A DNA stretch of 64,000 nucleotides from Strongyloides papillosus (lineage: Eukaryota; Nematoda; Chromadorea; Rhabditida; Strongyloididae): NCBI GenBank assembly GCA_005656395.1, contig SRSI01000010.1:2170001-2234000 (forward strand). The letters are read 5' to 3'. The translations under genes were made by a program, and so were the position numbers. How positions within the stretch are numbered: position 1 is the stretch's first letter; the number at the start of each line of letters is the position of its first letter. Shown here one piece after another: positions 20,478 through 34,397 of this stretch. The notes under the pieces were generated by a model. That model was not told the DNA's origin. It saw nothing but the letters and a program-made list of their open reading frames with translations, and did not search any database.

Positions 20478-23400
20478 CTAGTAAATATTCTTTAGACTTT
20501 TTTTACTTCCAAAAATTGAGTTTTTTATTCTACTTCCAAGACTACTTTTCTTACTTATTTGGCTAACGTTTCCCGGAGATCTCCTTCCTGAAGATTGTCC
20601 TTGAATAACTTGTTTCTCCCAAGGTTCCATCGATAAACTATTGCTTTTCATAAGATTATTTCTCTTGTTATTTACATTTATTGGTTCATTCAATGACATT
20701 TTGTTTAAACTAATAAAACTACCTGTAGAAGAAGGTTTTACATTTGTATTGCTACCAATACTGAATTTTCTTAATAAATTACTTAATTTGTTTCCATTAT
20801 TACGGGGTGTTGTCGAATATTTGGTAGAGGAAATTGAAAGATTATCTAATGTCTCATTGTCACGAGTGTAGTGTCTCTCATCATCTATATTAGAAGGAAT
20901 ATTATCATAGAAACCATCGTCATCTTCATCATTGTTCATTGTATTTTGATTTTGTGACAATAAAGAATGCCTTTCAACGATTGATTGTTGTCTAGATGGT
21001 AATACTTGATTTGTACTTTCTGCAGACGGTATTTGATTTTTTATCTTATTATGTAGAGAGTTGGTGTTTTGTGTTGGAATTGTGGTAGAAGACGAGTTTG
21101 TTGATGAATAAAAACCATGATTCAAGGAGTTGATTGATGAAGATGGTGGTGGATAGGATGGTGGTTGTGAACTAGGATAAGATGGTATATAGTCAGGATA
21201 TGTTGCACTATTTAATGATATTTTTGATGGCACCTTCTGTTTAAGAGCATTTATATCAAAATCTGCTACCTCATAATAATTGTCTTCTTCAGTCAAATTT
21301 TGACAATTTGGTTTTGAACTTTTTTGGGTAATAGATTTTCTGTTCCATAAAACATTAGATGGTTTTTGATTAAATTGATTGTTAGCTGAAAATAAAGAAT
21401 TAATAAATTTATACTAAAAATTCTTAAATTAGCAAATATTAAGCTATTAAAAAAATAAAAGCATATAAAAGCGTTGCAAAAGTGATATTCTTAGTGTAAA
21501 CCTTATTAAAAAATAATATCATGTATTAGATTTAGTAAAATTAAATCACTTTCAGCATTTCCCAATATAGTTTTATTTGTAAAGATATGTTTTTTTATTA
21601 TGGTGAATAATTTCTCTTTGAAAGATAATAATAAAAATTTCCAAATTATTACCAGGATTGAAGCAATATTTGTTTTTCTAAAATAAATACTTACCTCCAG
21701 AATTAGAATGACTATCTGACTGTAGGCCTTTGTTTTCAAATATATTATGCATTGCCTCAACACGACTACTTCCTATTCTTTCACTATTTATTTTTTCAAA
21801 CGGATTATGTAAATTCTTATTAGGTGATTCGTACAACTGAGAATTATTAAATGTCCCTCTTCGTGGATGAGAACTTCCAATGTCATTTGCTACCGTCGTT
21901 AGTAAACTTGCCATTTCATCAAGTTGATGGGAATCATTTATTTTATGTGATTTATTTATTAATGTATTTGAAATAGATGAAGGTTTTGTACACCTTTGTT
22001 TATAGATTTTTCATAATCTTTATTTATTTGTGAATATTGGCTAACATTACTGTTTCCCCCTTTTAGAGGAAAACTTTTTCTTTTTGTATTTTCATCATTA
22101 ACATTCATTTCTAGTTCAGCTACCAATGCATCAATAGCTTTCATAGCGTCATCCTTCTTTCTGACAATTTTCAATGATCCTCCATTGTGATTTCTTAACA
22201 TTCCAGCGTCTGGTAATGATTGTACTGATCCGAAATTTTGAAATGCTTTATTTTTATCATCGTTAGTATTATTTACTTTAATGTACATTCCACTATTAAA
22301 TTCATTATTATTTCCTTGATATTCCTGACTTTGTGCTCTATTACTATTTCTATTAACAGTTAATTCATTTAATGATACCATAGATGGAGGTTTAAAAAAC
22401 TGTGATCCCGTTGGTTGATAGATATTTCCTTGAATTTGTTCTATACTTGGAATTTTTTTCAACGACCCACCTTCTAATGGAAATGGCTGTGGTCTGTATG
22501 GATGTGGTTTTATTAAATAATTATTTGGAATTTGTTTTTTTACATTAGCATTCTCATTTTTTACATTAGAAATACGTTTACGTTCTTTTTCTTTTGAATT
22601 GATTGCTGCAACCTCAGCTGAACAACTTCCAACAGAACCTTCTTCACAATCGAAATTGGAAGGTTCATTATTCATGAATGGTTCGCTTTTTTGAGAGTGT
22701 GCCCAAGATTTGACATCATTAACAAGCCATTTTTGGGTAAAATCCAACTTATCTGAGGACAATTTTTTATTTGTTGGTGGTAATTTGATTGTCTCACTAA
22801 CTTCAACAACGTTATCTTCAATCAAAGAATTATTTTGTGAATAAGATTGCTTACGAGATGAATTGTTTGAAGGAATTTGTCCAGTAGATGTATTGTAAAG
22901 GGTGACATTTTTTATTGGATCTACTGTCCTACGACTATTATTATTTAATGAATTATAATCATTATGACCATTCTGTCCACCATATCCTGTAGTTGGAAAT
23001 AGATTTGTCCCTTTACCTGTTGAATTTTTCCTATTATTTTCATTACTATTGATATCATTTTTAAAATCTTCAAATATTTGATCTAAATATTCGATGGCAT
23101 CTTTAAATTTATTTCGACTTTGTTGATGTTTGAATTTAGCATTGTCAATCATCTGTTCTACTTGTGTCGATGCTTTTTCTAGTACCAAACTAAAAAAAAG
23201 GTTAATGAAAGTAAAATATTAATGAGGTTAAGAAAAGTTAACACTTCCTTCATACACAAATAATTTTAAAATATAAATAATTAAAAAGGTTATTCAAGAA
23301 GAAATATATACAAAAATTTATAAATAATTTAAAAATATATTAAATAATTATTATACAACAAGAATATTGAATGAATGCTTAGGTATATACGACTTAACAT

Positions 23401-26400
23401 TAAAATAAAAATAGTTAGAATAAAACTTTATCTTACTTTGAATTAAATTACACTAAAATGAGATAAGATATTTTTATGTATTAAAACTAAATTGTAATAT
23501 TTATTTCTATTGAATGAATATATAGCTAATTATAAATAAAAAATAATTACAAATACTATAAACTATTGGAATGTTTAAAAATATGTTATTTGATTTTGTA
23601 ATATCAATGATTAGTGTTGAAATACAATAATAAATTAAACTTTTGTTGTTCGTGTCAATTACTCATTAGATAAAAAGGTAAATGTTAAGAATAGTCAAAA
23701 ATAAAAAATATGTAGTGCTTTTATAGTAGGAAATATTAAAATTTATATATACAGTTACTTTTGGTATATTTAATGAATTTAAAGTTACCTGTTATTAGAA
23801 TCAACACTAGTTGTAGAATGCCTTCCATTTGATTCTCTATTAAATTGTGAATTATTTGAAACAGGTAAATGTGCAGCATATCTTTCATGTCTAGGCTGAG
23901 AAGCTGCAGCAGCAGCTTGAGCAAAAGACTGAGCTAGTGTTTGTTTTGGTATAACAATATTTGATGTCATCGGGCTATTATGATTGAGATGTGTAGATAG
24001 GTTTTGGTTAGCTGAAGTAATATGAATAATAAATAAATGAAAGAAATTAGGAAATATAAGATAACAACTTACAAGTGTCAGCTGATGAACGCCTTTTATC
24101 GTTTAAAGTATCTGGTGATGACCAAGAAACGTCAAATGATGTATTCTAAAATATGATAAAAAAACAAATAAACGTTAATGTTAAAACAGTAAAATTAATG
24201 ACTAACCATTGATTCATTCGTTTTTTGATTGCTCCCTGAAAATGAATTCATAAGAGATGGATTGTCTCTTCTTAATACAACAGCTTTAGCCTGTTTTTGC
24301 ATTCGTTCTTCAAACACCGAATGTGGTTTGTCAAATATTTTATTCATAGTTGTTGAAGGTACATGTTCTCTACTTCTTAATGGTTTTCTTATTAGATTCA
24401 AAAAATTATCCTTTTCATCATCTTTATGTATATTATTAGTAATAAATTTTGGTTTATTTAAATTAATATTAACCATATCAATCATATTATAATAATGATT
24501 ATTCTCAGAAGAAGAAGTAATATGTGGTTTTGAAATATTTTTGAATGGTTTTATCTTTGATGTATGTGCAAAATTAGGTTCAATTATTTTTACTGGTAAT
24601 GGTGGATGATATTCAGATATAGTTGATGCAATACTAGGACTATCGCAATGACTTAAAGTATTATTAGAATATGATGATAAAGAAGAATTTTCTTCTAAAA
24701 TAGGTTCATGGATATATTTCTCTAGATTTCCTCTCTTCCTACGTACATATTCTTCTAATGTAGATGAATCTGGTAATATTATTGGATCACCAGGTATATA
24801 ATTCGGATCTGCCTTTAAATGCTAGAAAAAAAGTATGTATAATAAATATGTTATAATTTAAAAAGGTATATATAATTTAATAAGTTATAAATAAAAAAAA
24901 ATATCCAAACATTTATAATAAAAAAAATATTTAACTAGTAATAATAGTTGTTGCTATATAAAAATATTGAAAATGATTTTAATCGTATTTTATAATGTAT
25001 TCTTTTTGTTTAAAGTTAATATAAATGCTTTTATTTTCTATCTTATTCTTCAAATATATTGATAGGAAAGACATCAACTAGCCTCTAACAATTAGGACAT
25101 CTAAATAACATTATAGTCAATTTTGAGTTATCAAATACATATATCTCATATTCTTTACCTTCCTCTTGCCAAAAGATAGATGAGAATTTTTAAAATAGAT
25201 GATAAAATATAAGTATGTATATTAGTTAGTTAATAGAATAATTATTAAAGTGCCAACTTATTAAATATATCATTATTCAAAATAAATAAATGATTTTAAT
25301 AAAACTATTCTAAATGTATCAAAGTTTAAATAACCCGGATGTAGAAATTTTCTATTTAAATTACACTAAACATTTTAGTTATTATTAAGATTTTTTTTGA
25401 TAAGTTTAACTACAGTATTACTACCATAAATGTTAAATATATAAAATATTATATATATAATATAAAGATAAACGTACAATATATTTCTGACTGAATTCAG
25501 GAATAATTGTTGGCTGAGTATCATAAATTGCTGGATCTTCTGATCTAAGTCTTTTCAAAACAATACTAGCTCTCGTTTCTATGTGTTTATTTCTTCTTCT
25601 ATATGATGATTCAGGAGGAGCTGATGATCTTTTGACATTTTCGAAATATTTTACTGGTAATGTCAATGATATATCAACGCTTAATGGTTCTTCTGTCATT
25701 GCCTTTGGTGTTAAACTATCAATTGAATGAATTGGAGAATATATTTGAATTTCTTTAGAAATAGAATTGAAATTTACATCTACAATATTTGACGTCATGA
25801 CCGTTACATTAGCCACTTTTTCTTCCGATTTTTTTATCACGTCTAAATTTAGTAACTTTTGTTTAAGTGAAGAACGTTTACAATAAAAGTTTCCACATTC
25901 AATACTATAAAAAATATTTACAAAAAATAAACTTTCAAATTACCTTTTTTCTTTTCTAATAATACTTGTCTTTTCACCGTTATTTTGAGGAATATTTTTA
26001 ACTATTACTCTTTCAATAAATATACTTTCCACAGGTTTTTTAGGAATTTTCACGATCTTCTTGAAACTTTCTTTATTTCTTAGTCTAAAATAAATTGTAA
26101 TAAAATATATGAAAATGAAAAAGTTATGTTATATGAACTGAAATTTATACATAAATATACACGTCTTATAACATATTTACGCAGCAAAAACTTGTCTTCA
26201 AGAACTTTATCATCTTTTCTTGCGCAGTAGTGATGATTTACAAAAAGTAGTCAAAATATTATTCTAAGTGTTGCTTTTATCACTTTACTTTGATTCAAAA
26301 AGAGGTAAAAATAAGTGAAAGAATATTAAAAAAGTTTGTTGATGTTTAAAAATTATTGTAAAGTTATTCTTTACTATGAAAAAATAATGATTGTAAATTA

Positions 26401-29400
26401 GATAGTCAAATATATAAAAATGCTGATATGTTTATTTTTATTTATAGCATTATATTTTGGAATGTTCTAATAAAAATTTAATTAATTTTTCCTACTTTTC
26501 TATTTACAAACACTAAAAACTTCGCAATAAAAGTCTTTTAGATGATTTTTTTTTTGAAAAAGTATAAACAATTTTTTTTATGTTGCAATAAAAACTTACT
26601 TTTTATCAAAAAATGTATAATTTAATAATTCACACTGTTCTTTTACATTATTTTTCAAATCAAAGGTACCTCTAATCACTAAGATTTTTTTCTTTTTCTT
26701 TTTTAATTCTTTAAATGTCTGAACAACTTTTTCATGAGTGTTTTTTATTGATTTTGTATAAATAATTTTTGAAATATTTTCACAATCGGAGAAATTACAA
26801 CTTGGTGCTTTGAAATGTTTGTTGATACTTATATTTACTTCATTGTTGTCACTGATAAAGATACCAGGTATTGGAGGGATTTTCTTTTCCTTATCATTCA
26901 ATTGTGATTTTTTTATTGTTGTAGATTGCAAACGGGATGGTAATTTGAAATGAACAACGTCATTATATTTAGATTCATCTGATGATTCTTTAGCTTCTAC
27001 CTTCTTTTCGCTTTTTTCATTAATCTTAATAACTATTTTATTATCATTTATTACTTTTGGTTTATCAGCAGTTGTTTGAATAAATCTTTTTATTGGTGTT
27101 CTTTTGATATATTCTGTATTAGAAGTGCATTGATTTAATTCTTTTTTAACTCCATCAACTTTTTTACTCTCTTTCATATTAATTGAAGTAATATCTGTAA
27201 TTTTTTTATTTTCTTCATTTGTTATTTCAAGAGCTGTTGAATGGGGTTTAATTGTGGTTGGTGTTGAAAGCTAAAATATTTGTATAAATTTTTTTTATAT
27301 AGATATTATTTTATTAAATAATATAAAATGTCAATTAAATAGTGCGTAATAACGATAATATGTTTTACACTTTAAGTTATAGAGATAATTGGTTATAATA
27401 AAATAACCAACATTTACTTTTAATATAATTTTCAATACTTATAATAAAACTCAAATTGAGATCATCTCAAAATATTATTATTTTAATAGCCTAATACCTC
27501 AAACTTTAGCTTATCTTTAGTAAAAGTTTGAATATTATTCTTATTGTGTAATAACAATACATCAATTTTTAATGAAAGACATGTAATGGATAGATAACTT
27601 ACAGGAAATTCTGTGATAATTGGTTCCTTCACAATTTTTTTTATTATAACAGGTTTGTCTACAAAAGCAGAATCTACAAGATTATCTAAAAAAATAAAAA
27701 TTAAATTGATTAAAAATCCAATAAATATAAAAAAAATATATCAATTTTTTTATGTTATCTGAATGACAGAAAATATAAAAAATTTACACAATTGATTTGT
27801 AAACAAAAGAATATTAGCAATATATTTATTAAATGGATAATATTGCATTAGCATGTCTACAATTATATTAGCCAATTAACTATATATTAACCTTTAAACT
27901 CGTTCAAATTATTTTATCTTTAAAATCATAAAATATCAGAATAACAAAAAAAAATCAATGATTGATAGGAATAATAAACAAAAAACTATATAGAAATACC
28001 CAAATATACAAACAACTAATTTAAACATACCATAATTATAATCTTTTTTTATTTCAATATTACTCAAACTATCTTTTTTCCTAAGTTTCCTTTTCTTTTT
28101 ACCTAAAATATTTCTATTTTCTTTCATTCTATCTTTAGTTTCTTCACTACTCGATGATGTTGTTGATGAGGAAATATCCCTTTTTGTGTTGTTCTTTTCA
28201 AATGACGATTGTGAAAGAAGATTTTTCCGTGAATTCCTTCTCTCAGCTTAAATAAATTTTATATTAAGATATTAGATTAAAAAAATTATATATTAAATAC
28301 AAAATAAAATGAGTAATGACAACGTATATTGAATCAAGATATCTAAAACTTACTTCTTTCTTTAATAGACTTTTTATTATTAATCGTTTTTATACCACTT
28401 TCTTTTATGTCATCCATATGTTTAATTTTACGAATATCTATTTTTATATCAGTAGTCTTATTAATAGTATTATCTGTACTGTTAGGCAATTGAGAATATG
28501 ATTTATCTAATTGTGATGTTGGAGATTTATTAGAAATTATACTATTATTCCAAGAACTCCGCGAAGTTACGGATTTAGACATTACACCGGAATCATTATC
28601 ATCTTGGAAATTATTTGACATTCCAGATGTAGATTTTTCATATGAAGATGGTACTTTCGTGTTTGAAGATAAATATGATGGAGATGTTTTATCAAATGTG
28701 GAACCATAAAGTCTACCACAAATTGACATCTCATCTCCAGACGTCAAAGAATCTCTTTTTGCGGCTCTTTGTATCATATATTTACTTGACACTTTTGATG
28801 CTATTTCACCAGTTCCTTCTAAATTCCTCAATCTTGCTGAATCAGCTAATCTTTGTCTCCACGGTCTTTCACTTTTAGATATAGAATGTTGAGATCCTAA
28901 ATTGGACATTGCTGAGGTAATTGCCATTGAATTTCCCCCATCTTTATAAATACTACTTCTTCCTAAGTAACTTTTTGTTGGTGAAGAATATAAACTTGAT
29001 GAATTTCTTTTTGTACTATCAAAAATTGTAGAATTATTAGTTCCAATTTTGTTAGTTGATGATGCTCTTAAATTACTACTACCACTTATATATGGAGTAG
29101 ATAATTTATTTGTTTGATAAGAATTTGTATTGGATGCTATAAATAAAAATCATTAAAAAATTATAAATGCCTATCGTTAAAAAATAGCAAAAATAAAAAA
29201 GCAAAAAGTAAATTTTACAATAACTTCTGCCATAATTTGCTGTTTGAGAATAAATGTAGTTTCTATTGGATAAATTTTTGGATTGTAAAAATGATGTTGT
29301 ATATTTATTAGAAGATGAAGGCATATTTAGATATTTATTCATGTAGGGATATTGATAATTATATTTTATATTATTTTTATACTCATTGTTGAAGTCTTTA

Positions 29401-30199
29401 TTTTTGTTTAAACTTGTAAACTTACAGCTATTCATTGTATTATCATATTTTTCATTTGTACCTTTTAAGTCAAATTTAAACGTAGGTTTTAAAGTATTTT
29501 TATCTGCGTAATTATTCGTCTTCGTTGTAGAAAAATTATTACTACTAGTTTTTGTACCTAAATTCCTTCTGATTGCAGGAGATAAAGAATATGAATTAAA
29601 TGGCAAAGTAGTAGTTGAAGTTGTTGGTTCGAAAGCCTTAGACAATCTACTGGAGTGTCCTTTATATGCATCTGTTGGTTGTGTTTTATTCCATCGTACA
29701 GAGTTCCAGCTATAAAAAATTTATTACAATATATTATAGTATTAAATTTTTATATGAGATTATTAAATAACATTAATATGTTGTATAAAAGAGTAAGCAA
29801 AAATTGAAAAAAAAAAGATGCAAAAGCTTTAAATTGAAAAATAAAGTTGAAAATGTAACATTATTATACCTGTTTACACCAACATTATTTTCACCAAATT
29901 TTTGCAGCAAGTAGCCAATTCTATATATATTTATATGTATAAATTTATTTAATTAAAAAGAAAATTAAATTATTTAGATACTTTTAAACAAGATATATTT
30001 AATTAAATTATATTCAAACATGATAATGTCAAAATAATTTGATATACGAAAAATTCACTTACCTTGTTCCTACGGATCTTGGTTGAAGTGATGCTGAAAG
30101 GCTACGTAATTCTGAACCAGTAGAAAGATTGTTATTATACTTTCCTCTATAAAGCCCAGTTGTTGAGGTTGTATTTGAATTTCTATTTGTTATGCTCAT
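20478..30199 (-). CDS. Very large Ser/Asn-rich protein (~2,104 aa, 14 exons), unknown; one apparent frameshift
   Basis: Fourteen minus-strand exons joined by hand: 30199-30063, 29920-29870, 29709-29219, 29136-28354, 28246-28031, 27685-27603, 27270-26600, 26084-25944, 25904-25478, 24821-24207, 24145-24073, 24011-23789, 23189-21695, 21385-20478. Every junction keeps frame, which strongly supports a single gene. Introns here reach ~650 bp, longer than elsewhere. I do not recognise the protein. It is mostly low-complexity Ser/Asn/Lys/Thr; more conserved-looking islands are ERPWRQRLADSARLRN (exon 4), LKADPNYIPGDPIILPD with EEYVRRKRGNLEKYI (exon 10), an Ala run SFAQAAAAASQPRHERYAAH (exon 12), a helical KFKDAIEYLDQIFEDFKND (exon 13) and a basic C-terminus SRIKNSIFGSKKSLKN. 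It looks like a cytoskeletal or scaffold protein. In exon 13 the frame breaks near 21993-22000 (see findings); one added base gives 2,104 aa. Confidence 0.8.
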
Positions 30200-33100
30200 T
30201 TCTTATTATTTTATTAAAATAGGAACTTGTTGTTATTATTTTACAAAATTTCTAATTTTCACTCAATATTTATTACTTTGTACTTTTCATAAATTATCTA
30301 TATAGAGTATAAAAAAAGATTATAGTATCAGGTTGTGTTTTTTGTTGACAAGATATTATTAGAATAAATAAATCGTAGTAAAATTTTTTTTTATCATCAA
30401 CAAATACTTTTCATCAAACAAGTAATAAATATAAAATTTGCTGTGATAGATTTAAGAAGAGTTAGAAAAATATTCCTAGAAAATAGGTTAGAATGTGGTA
30501 AGACTATTAATATTTTAGCAATCGGTAGCTGTTATATTAATAAGATTGAAAGTATAAATGATATTGAAAGATGTTGTGATTATGTTAATATGTTAAGGAA
30601 TATTAATGTGACAGCGAAAAGAAGATTTTAAATATTGTTTAATTTTAGTTATTGGCAAGTGGACATATTACCTAAGAATATCTTTCATGTTATATATTTA
30701 TTGAAAATAGTATTTAATAATAAAAAAAATATTTTTAATAGGTTAGTAATTTATCAATAGATTAAATTTGATTTAGTTAAACATTATAATACTGGTTAAA
30801 TTTTTACTCATAACTTTCGTCATATTCTAAAAAATAAATTGAATTGGAATTTTAAATGTTTGATTTTTATTTAAAACTATTCAACGTAAAACTAATAAAA
30901 ATTGATGAGGTAAAAAATAACTATAAAAATTTCTGAGCACAATCATGTAATCAATTAATATTTTTAAATAATAGATCTTGAAATATATTACTTTATATAT
31001 TGATAAAATGCTCAAATTCAAGTCATGGCATATTAATTATATAGATTAGGTAGAATTAAATAAATAATAACATTTAAATTATAATTTTAACAAAATTAGG
31101 ATGAGTGGGCATTTTATAATTTATTTTTTTTTGAAACCATCTGAATGTTTTCAACATAAAGCAGTAAATATATTAAATAATAAATAATTATCTTTATTAT
31201 ACAGATATTCTACGTAAAAATAGTAAATCAATTGTTGTTAGTAGTTCAGCAGTATCTTTAGAAAACATATACCGTATAAAATTATTTTTATAAAATATTT
31301 TATTTTCGTTTCCGATGGTAGAAAAATTATATGATATATTGCAATATTGGTTAAGACGTAATTAACCATAATTTACAAAAAAGTGAAATTTAGATAGTAC
31401 CTCTAAAAAGTTTTAACTAAAATTTTAAAAAATAGATAGAATTTTTTTATGATATCAATGTTTGTTAATTAACTGTATATAATTCAAATTAAAAAAAGAA
31501 ACTTTAAGGAAATTTATCCACTACAATTAAAATAAATAATAAAATTAAAACACTTCTAGTATATTAAAGTAATCAACTAATTTTCAAGTAAATTAATTCT
31601 TTACCAAGCTTAATATAAATATAAAGTTTTCAAGTATTAATGATTGATAGAAAGATATTTTTTGCCTAATAGAAGAATATTGTTTGTAACTTTTACGCAA
31701 TTATATAAATCATATACTTTACATATTTGTAGAAATAGTATAACAATCAAGTATAAATTTAGTAGTCGCCAAATAGTGTTATAACTATATCATTTAATCT
31801 ATGTTAAGAACAAATCAGACATGGCACATAAATCTAAAAGAATGAAGACCACAAATATTTAGGGAAAATATTTCTTATTTTTGAGGCACCCATTGTAAAT
31901 ATATTATAAACTATCATCAACTCTCTTATGATTTTTATATATTTACATAGAACGTTGATTTTAATAAGCAATTTTAAGTTTTCAAGATTTGATATCAAAT
32001 TATTTGATTATTGTGTTTTTCTTTCAATCATAATATTAAGCATTTTACAAATTTATTATAATAATAGTATATAATATATCTAAATTGAAATATTTTTATT
32101 ATACTTATACTCTAATTTTACTTTTAAAATTTTTTTCTACAACATATATTATTACAACATAAACATCAAAATAAAAAAAATGACAGCAAAAACTATTGTT
32201 AGAAATATAATACTTTTACCTGAATAAAACATTACTACAAATGTTAATTATTTTCCCTTAAACCTTAAATTTAAGCTTTAAGGTTATTCTTTTATCTCCT
32301 TGATTACTCACTTTCAGGTGATTTTTTAAATCTAGTTGATATATGAGTGTCAAAATAATTTAAAATGCGAAATATACTAACTAAATTAATGTAATAAAGT
32401 TAAGCTGAAAAATGATAATTTCTTAAAATATTCAACATACTCCGTACCATAAAAATACTAATATTTTCAATGTATATAAATTTTCTATCAACTATCTATT
32501 TTACTAGTTCTAGAAAAATATAATATTCATAATTAAAATACATATAAAACATTTATTATTAAATTATTTTTTATCATTTCACAAAAAAAGTGTTTAATCA
32601 ATGTTAAAAAGCAAAAAAAATATGACTAAATGTATTTACATATTAAAAGGTAACTACAGGAAATTAAATTCATCTTCATCGTAGACCATTTATAACTCTA
32701 AATTTAGCGCAATTTTAGATCTACTTTTATTATTTATTTTATAACAGCTTTTATAAAACAAAAAAGTTGATAAAAGGAAGAAATAAATTGAAATATATTT
32801 TTTTTAAATCTTCTACAACTTTAATGTATTGTCATGGCATAAAAATAATTTTATTAAATATTACATAAATTTTATGTTTCCTTATAAATCAAAATGTACG
32901 TGAGAGTTACTTATATCGTTTTTGGATGGTGCTTTTTAAATTTTAGTAAAAATTTATTTAATTTTTTAATTCTACAGAAAATAAGAATTTTACATTTCAT
33001 TTAGTAAAATGTTAGTGTTTCAACTTACCAAAAAGAGTTGACCACTCTATAAAAAAGTACGTTTCACATAATTTGAAAGGAGTAATAAAAAACTTATTAT

Positions 33101-34397
33101 TTTATTAAAATTGATAAAAATATCTTCAAATAATGTAAACACACTATTAGAAGTTAAACATATAATTGCTGATTTCCAATGTTTTACATGACAATATAAC
33201 ATTATTATATTAGAAAAAAAAATAATTCAAAATTTTCAATTAATGTATGATAACATTTAATCATATTTGTAGTATATAAATGGACTTGATTTATTGTTTG
33301 AGATAGATGTAATAGTGGTTACTATATTATATATGCATAACGCAAGAGCAAATTAAAAAATATTTTGTAAAAATAAAAGATTATTTAAGAGATGCGTAAC
33401 TTTATATAGGCTAATAATATATGTATCTTTACAACAATGCCATTTTACATTTACTAGCTTATATTTTACTTGTAATTTAATTGAAAAAATTTTTTTATTC
33501 AACACTATATTTCGTGGAAATTAGTCATTTTATTATTAGTCATATGTTTCTAATAAAAAAATAAGTACATTGTATATACTTTGTAAAGTAAATATTTAAA
33601 AAAAAAGTCTTCCGCATATTTAATGATTTTAAGATACACTTTATATTTTAAAACATTTTTTTAAATTTTCTAAGTTCATTTGAAGTGTATTATTAAACAT
33701 AAACTTTTAATAAACAATTTAAAAAAAAGCTACTTGGTCACATTTTATTTCTAAAAATAAAGAATATCATATTCTGTAATTTAGCTTTAATAATTTTAAA
33801 GTATCAGTTATTTTAATTTAATTTTTAAAACAATGGTTGAAAGAAATATAGAATATTTGTATCGTTTCTTGTTTACGATTACAAAAAACAATTTTAACAT
33901 ATGACAAATTTTATGTTAAATAAATTTTTCAATAATGTAAATAACATCGGAAGAGAGAAGTTCTTAACCACTACTACTAAACTTAATTTCATTAATAATA
34001 TTTTTAAAATTTTTTAATCTTGCAATTACTTGATTTTTTGTTTTTCTTTATTTGACTAACTAATTTGATATATATTATTGACAAGACATTTTTGTCAAAT
34101 AAAAACATTAGTAAATAAATAAATAAATAATAAATGAATAAATCCTTACATAATTGATTTAGAATATCAAAAACTTTGTGTAGATATACTACAAAACTTT
34201 AAATAGACATAAAATAAAATAATTTATTTAACAAAAAGCAAAGCCGACATTTAAAATACATTAAGACTAATGCAATTAAAAAATTACATATGAGTAAAAA
34301 TACTTTTGTTTTCAGTTATATTTTAGTAAAAATATTTAAATGAGATCACTATTTTTTCAATTGTTCAGAAATGTGTATTAAAGGCAATATATCAAAA
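30200..34397. other. 4.2 kb AT-rich desert between large gene and cdka-1
   Basis: Extremely AT-rich, no credible ORF on either strand (a 62-codon frame at 30443 is not convincing). Contains an (AAAT)n microsatellite at 34112-34142. It should include the promoter of the 14-exon gene and the 3' UTR of cdka-1. Confidence 0.5.
34112..34142. repeat. (AAAT)n microsatellite
   Basis: Imperfect TAAATAAATAAATAAATAA run of about 30 bp in intergenic DNA. Confidence 0.8.

Noticed and set aside
21908..22060. Small intron to repair the frameshift in exon 13 of the large gene
   Set aside because: The GT-AG pairs I tried give the wrong phase or an immediate stop (e.g. donor in AATGTTAGC with acceptor ACAAAG; donor AAAG|GTGTAC with acceptor GGCAAG).
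30443..30631. 62-codon plus-strand ORF upstream of the large gene
   Set aside because: Non-ATG start, no resemblance to a family, no plausible splicing.
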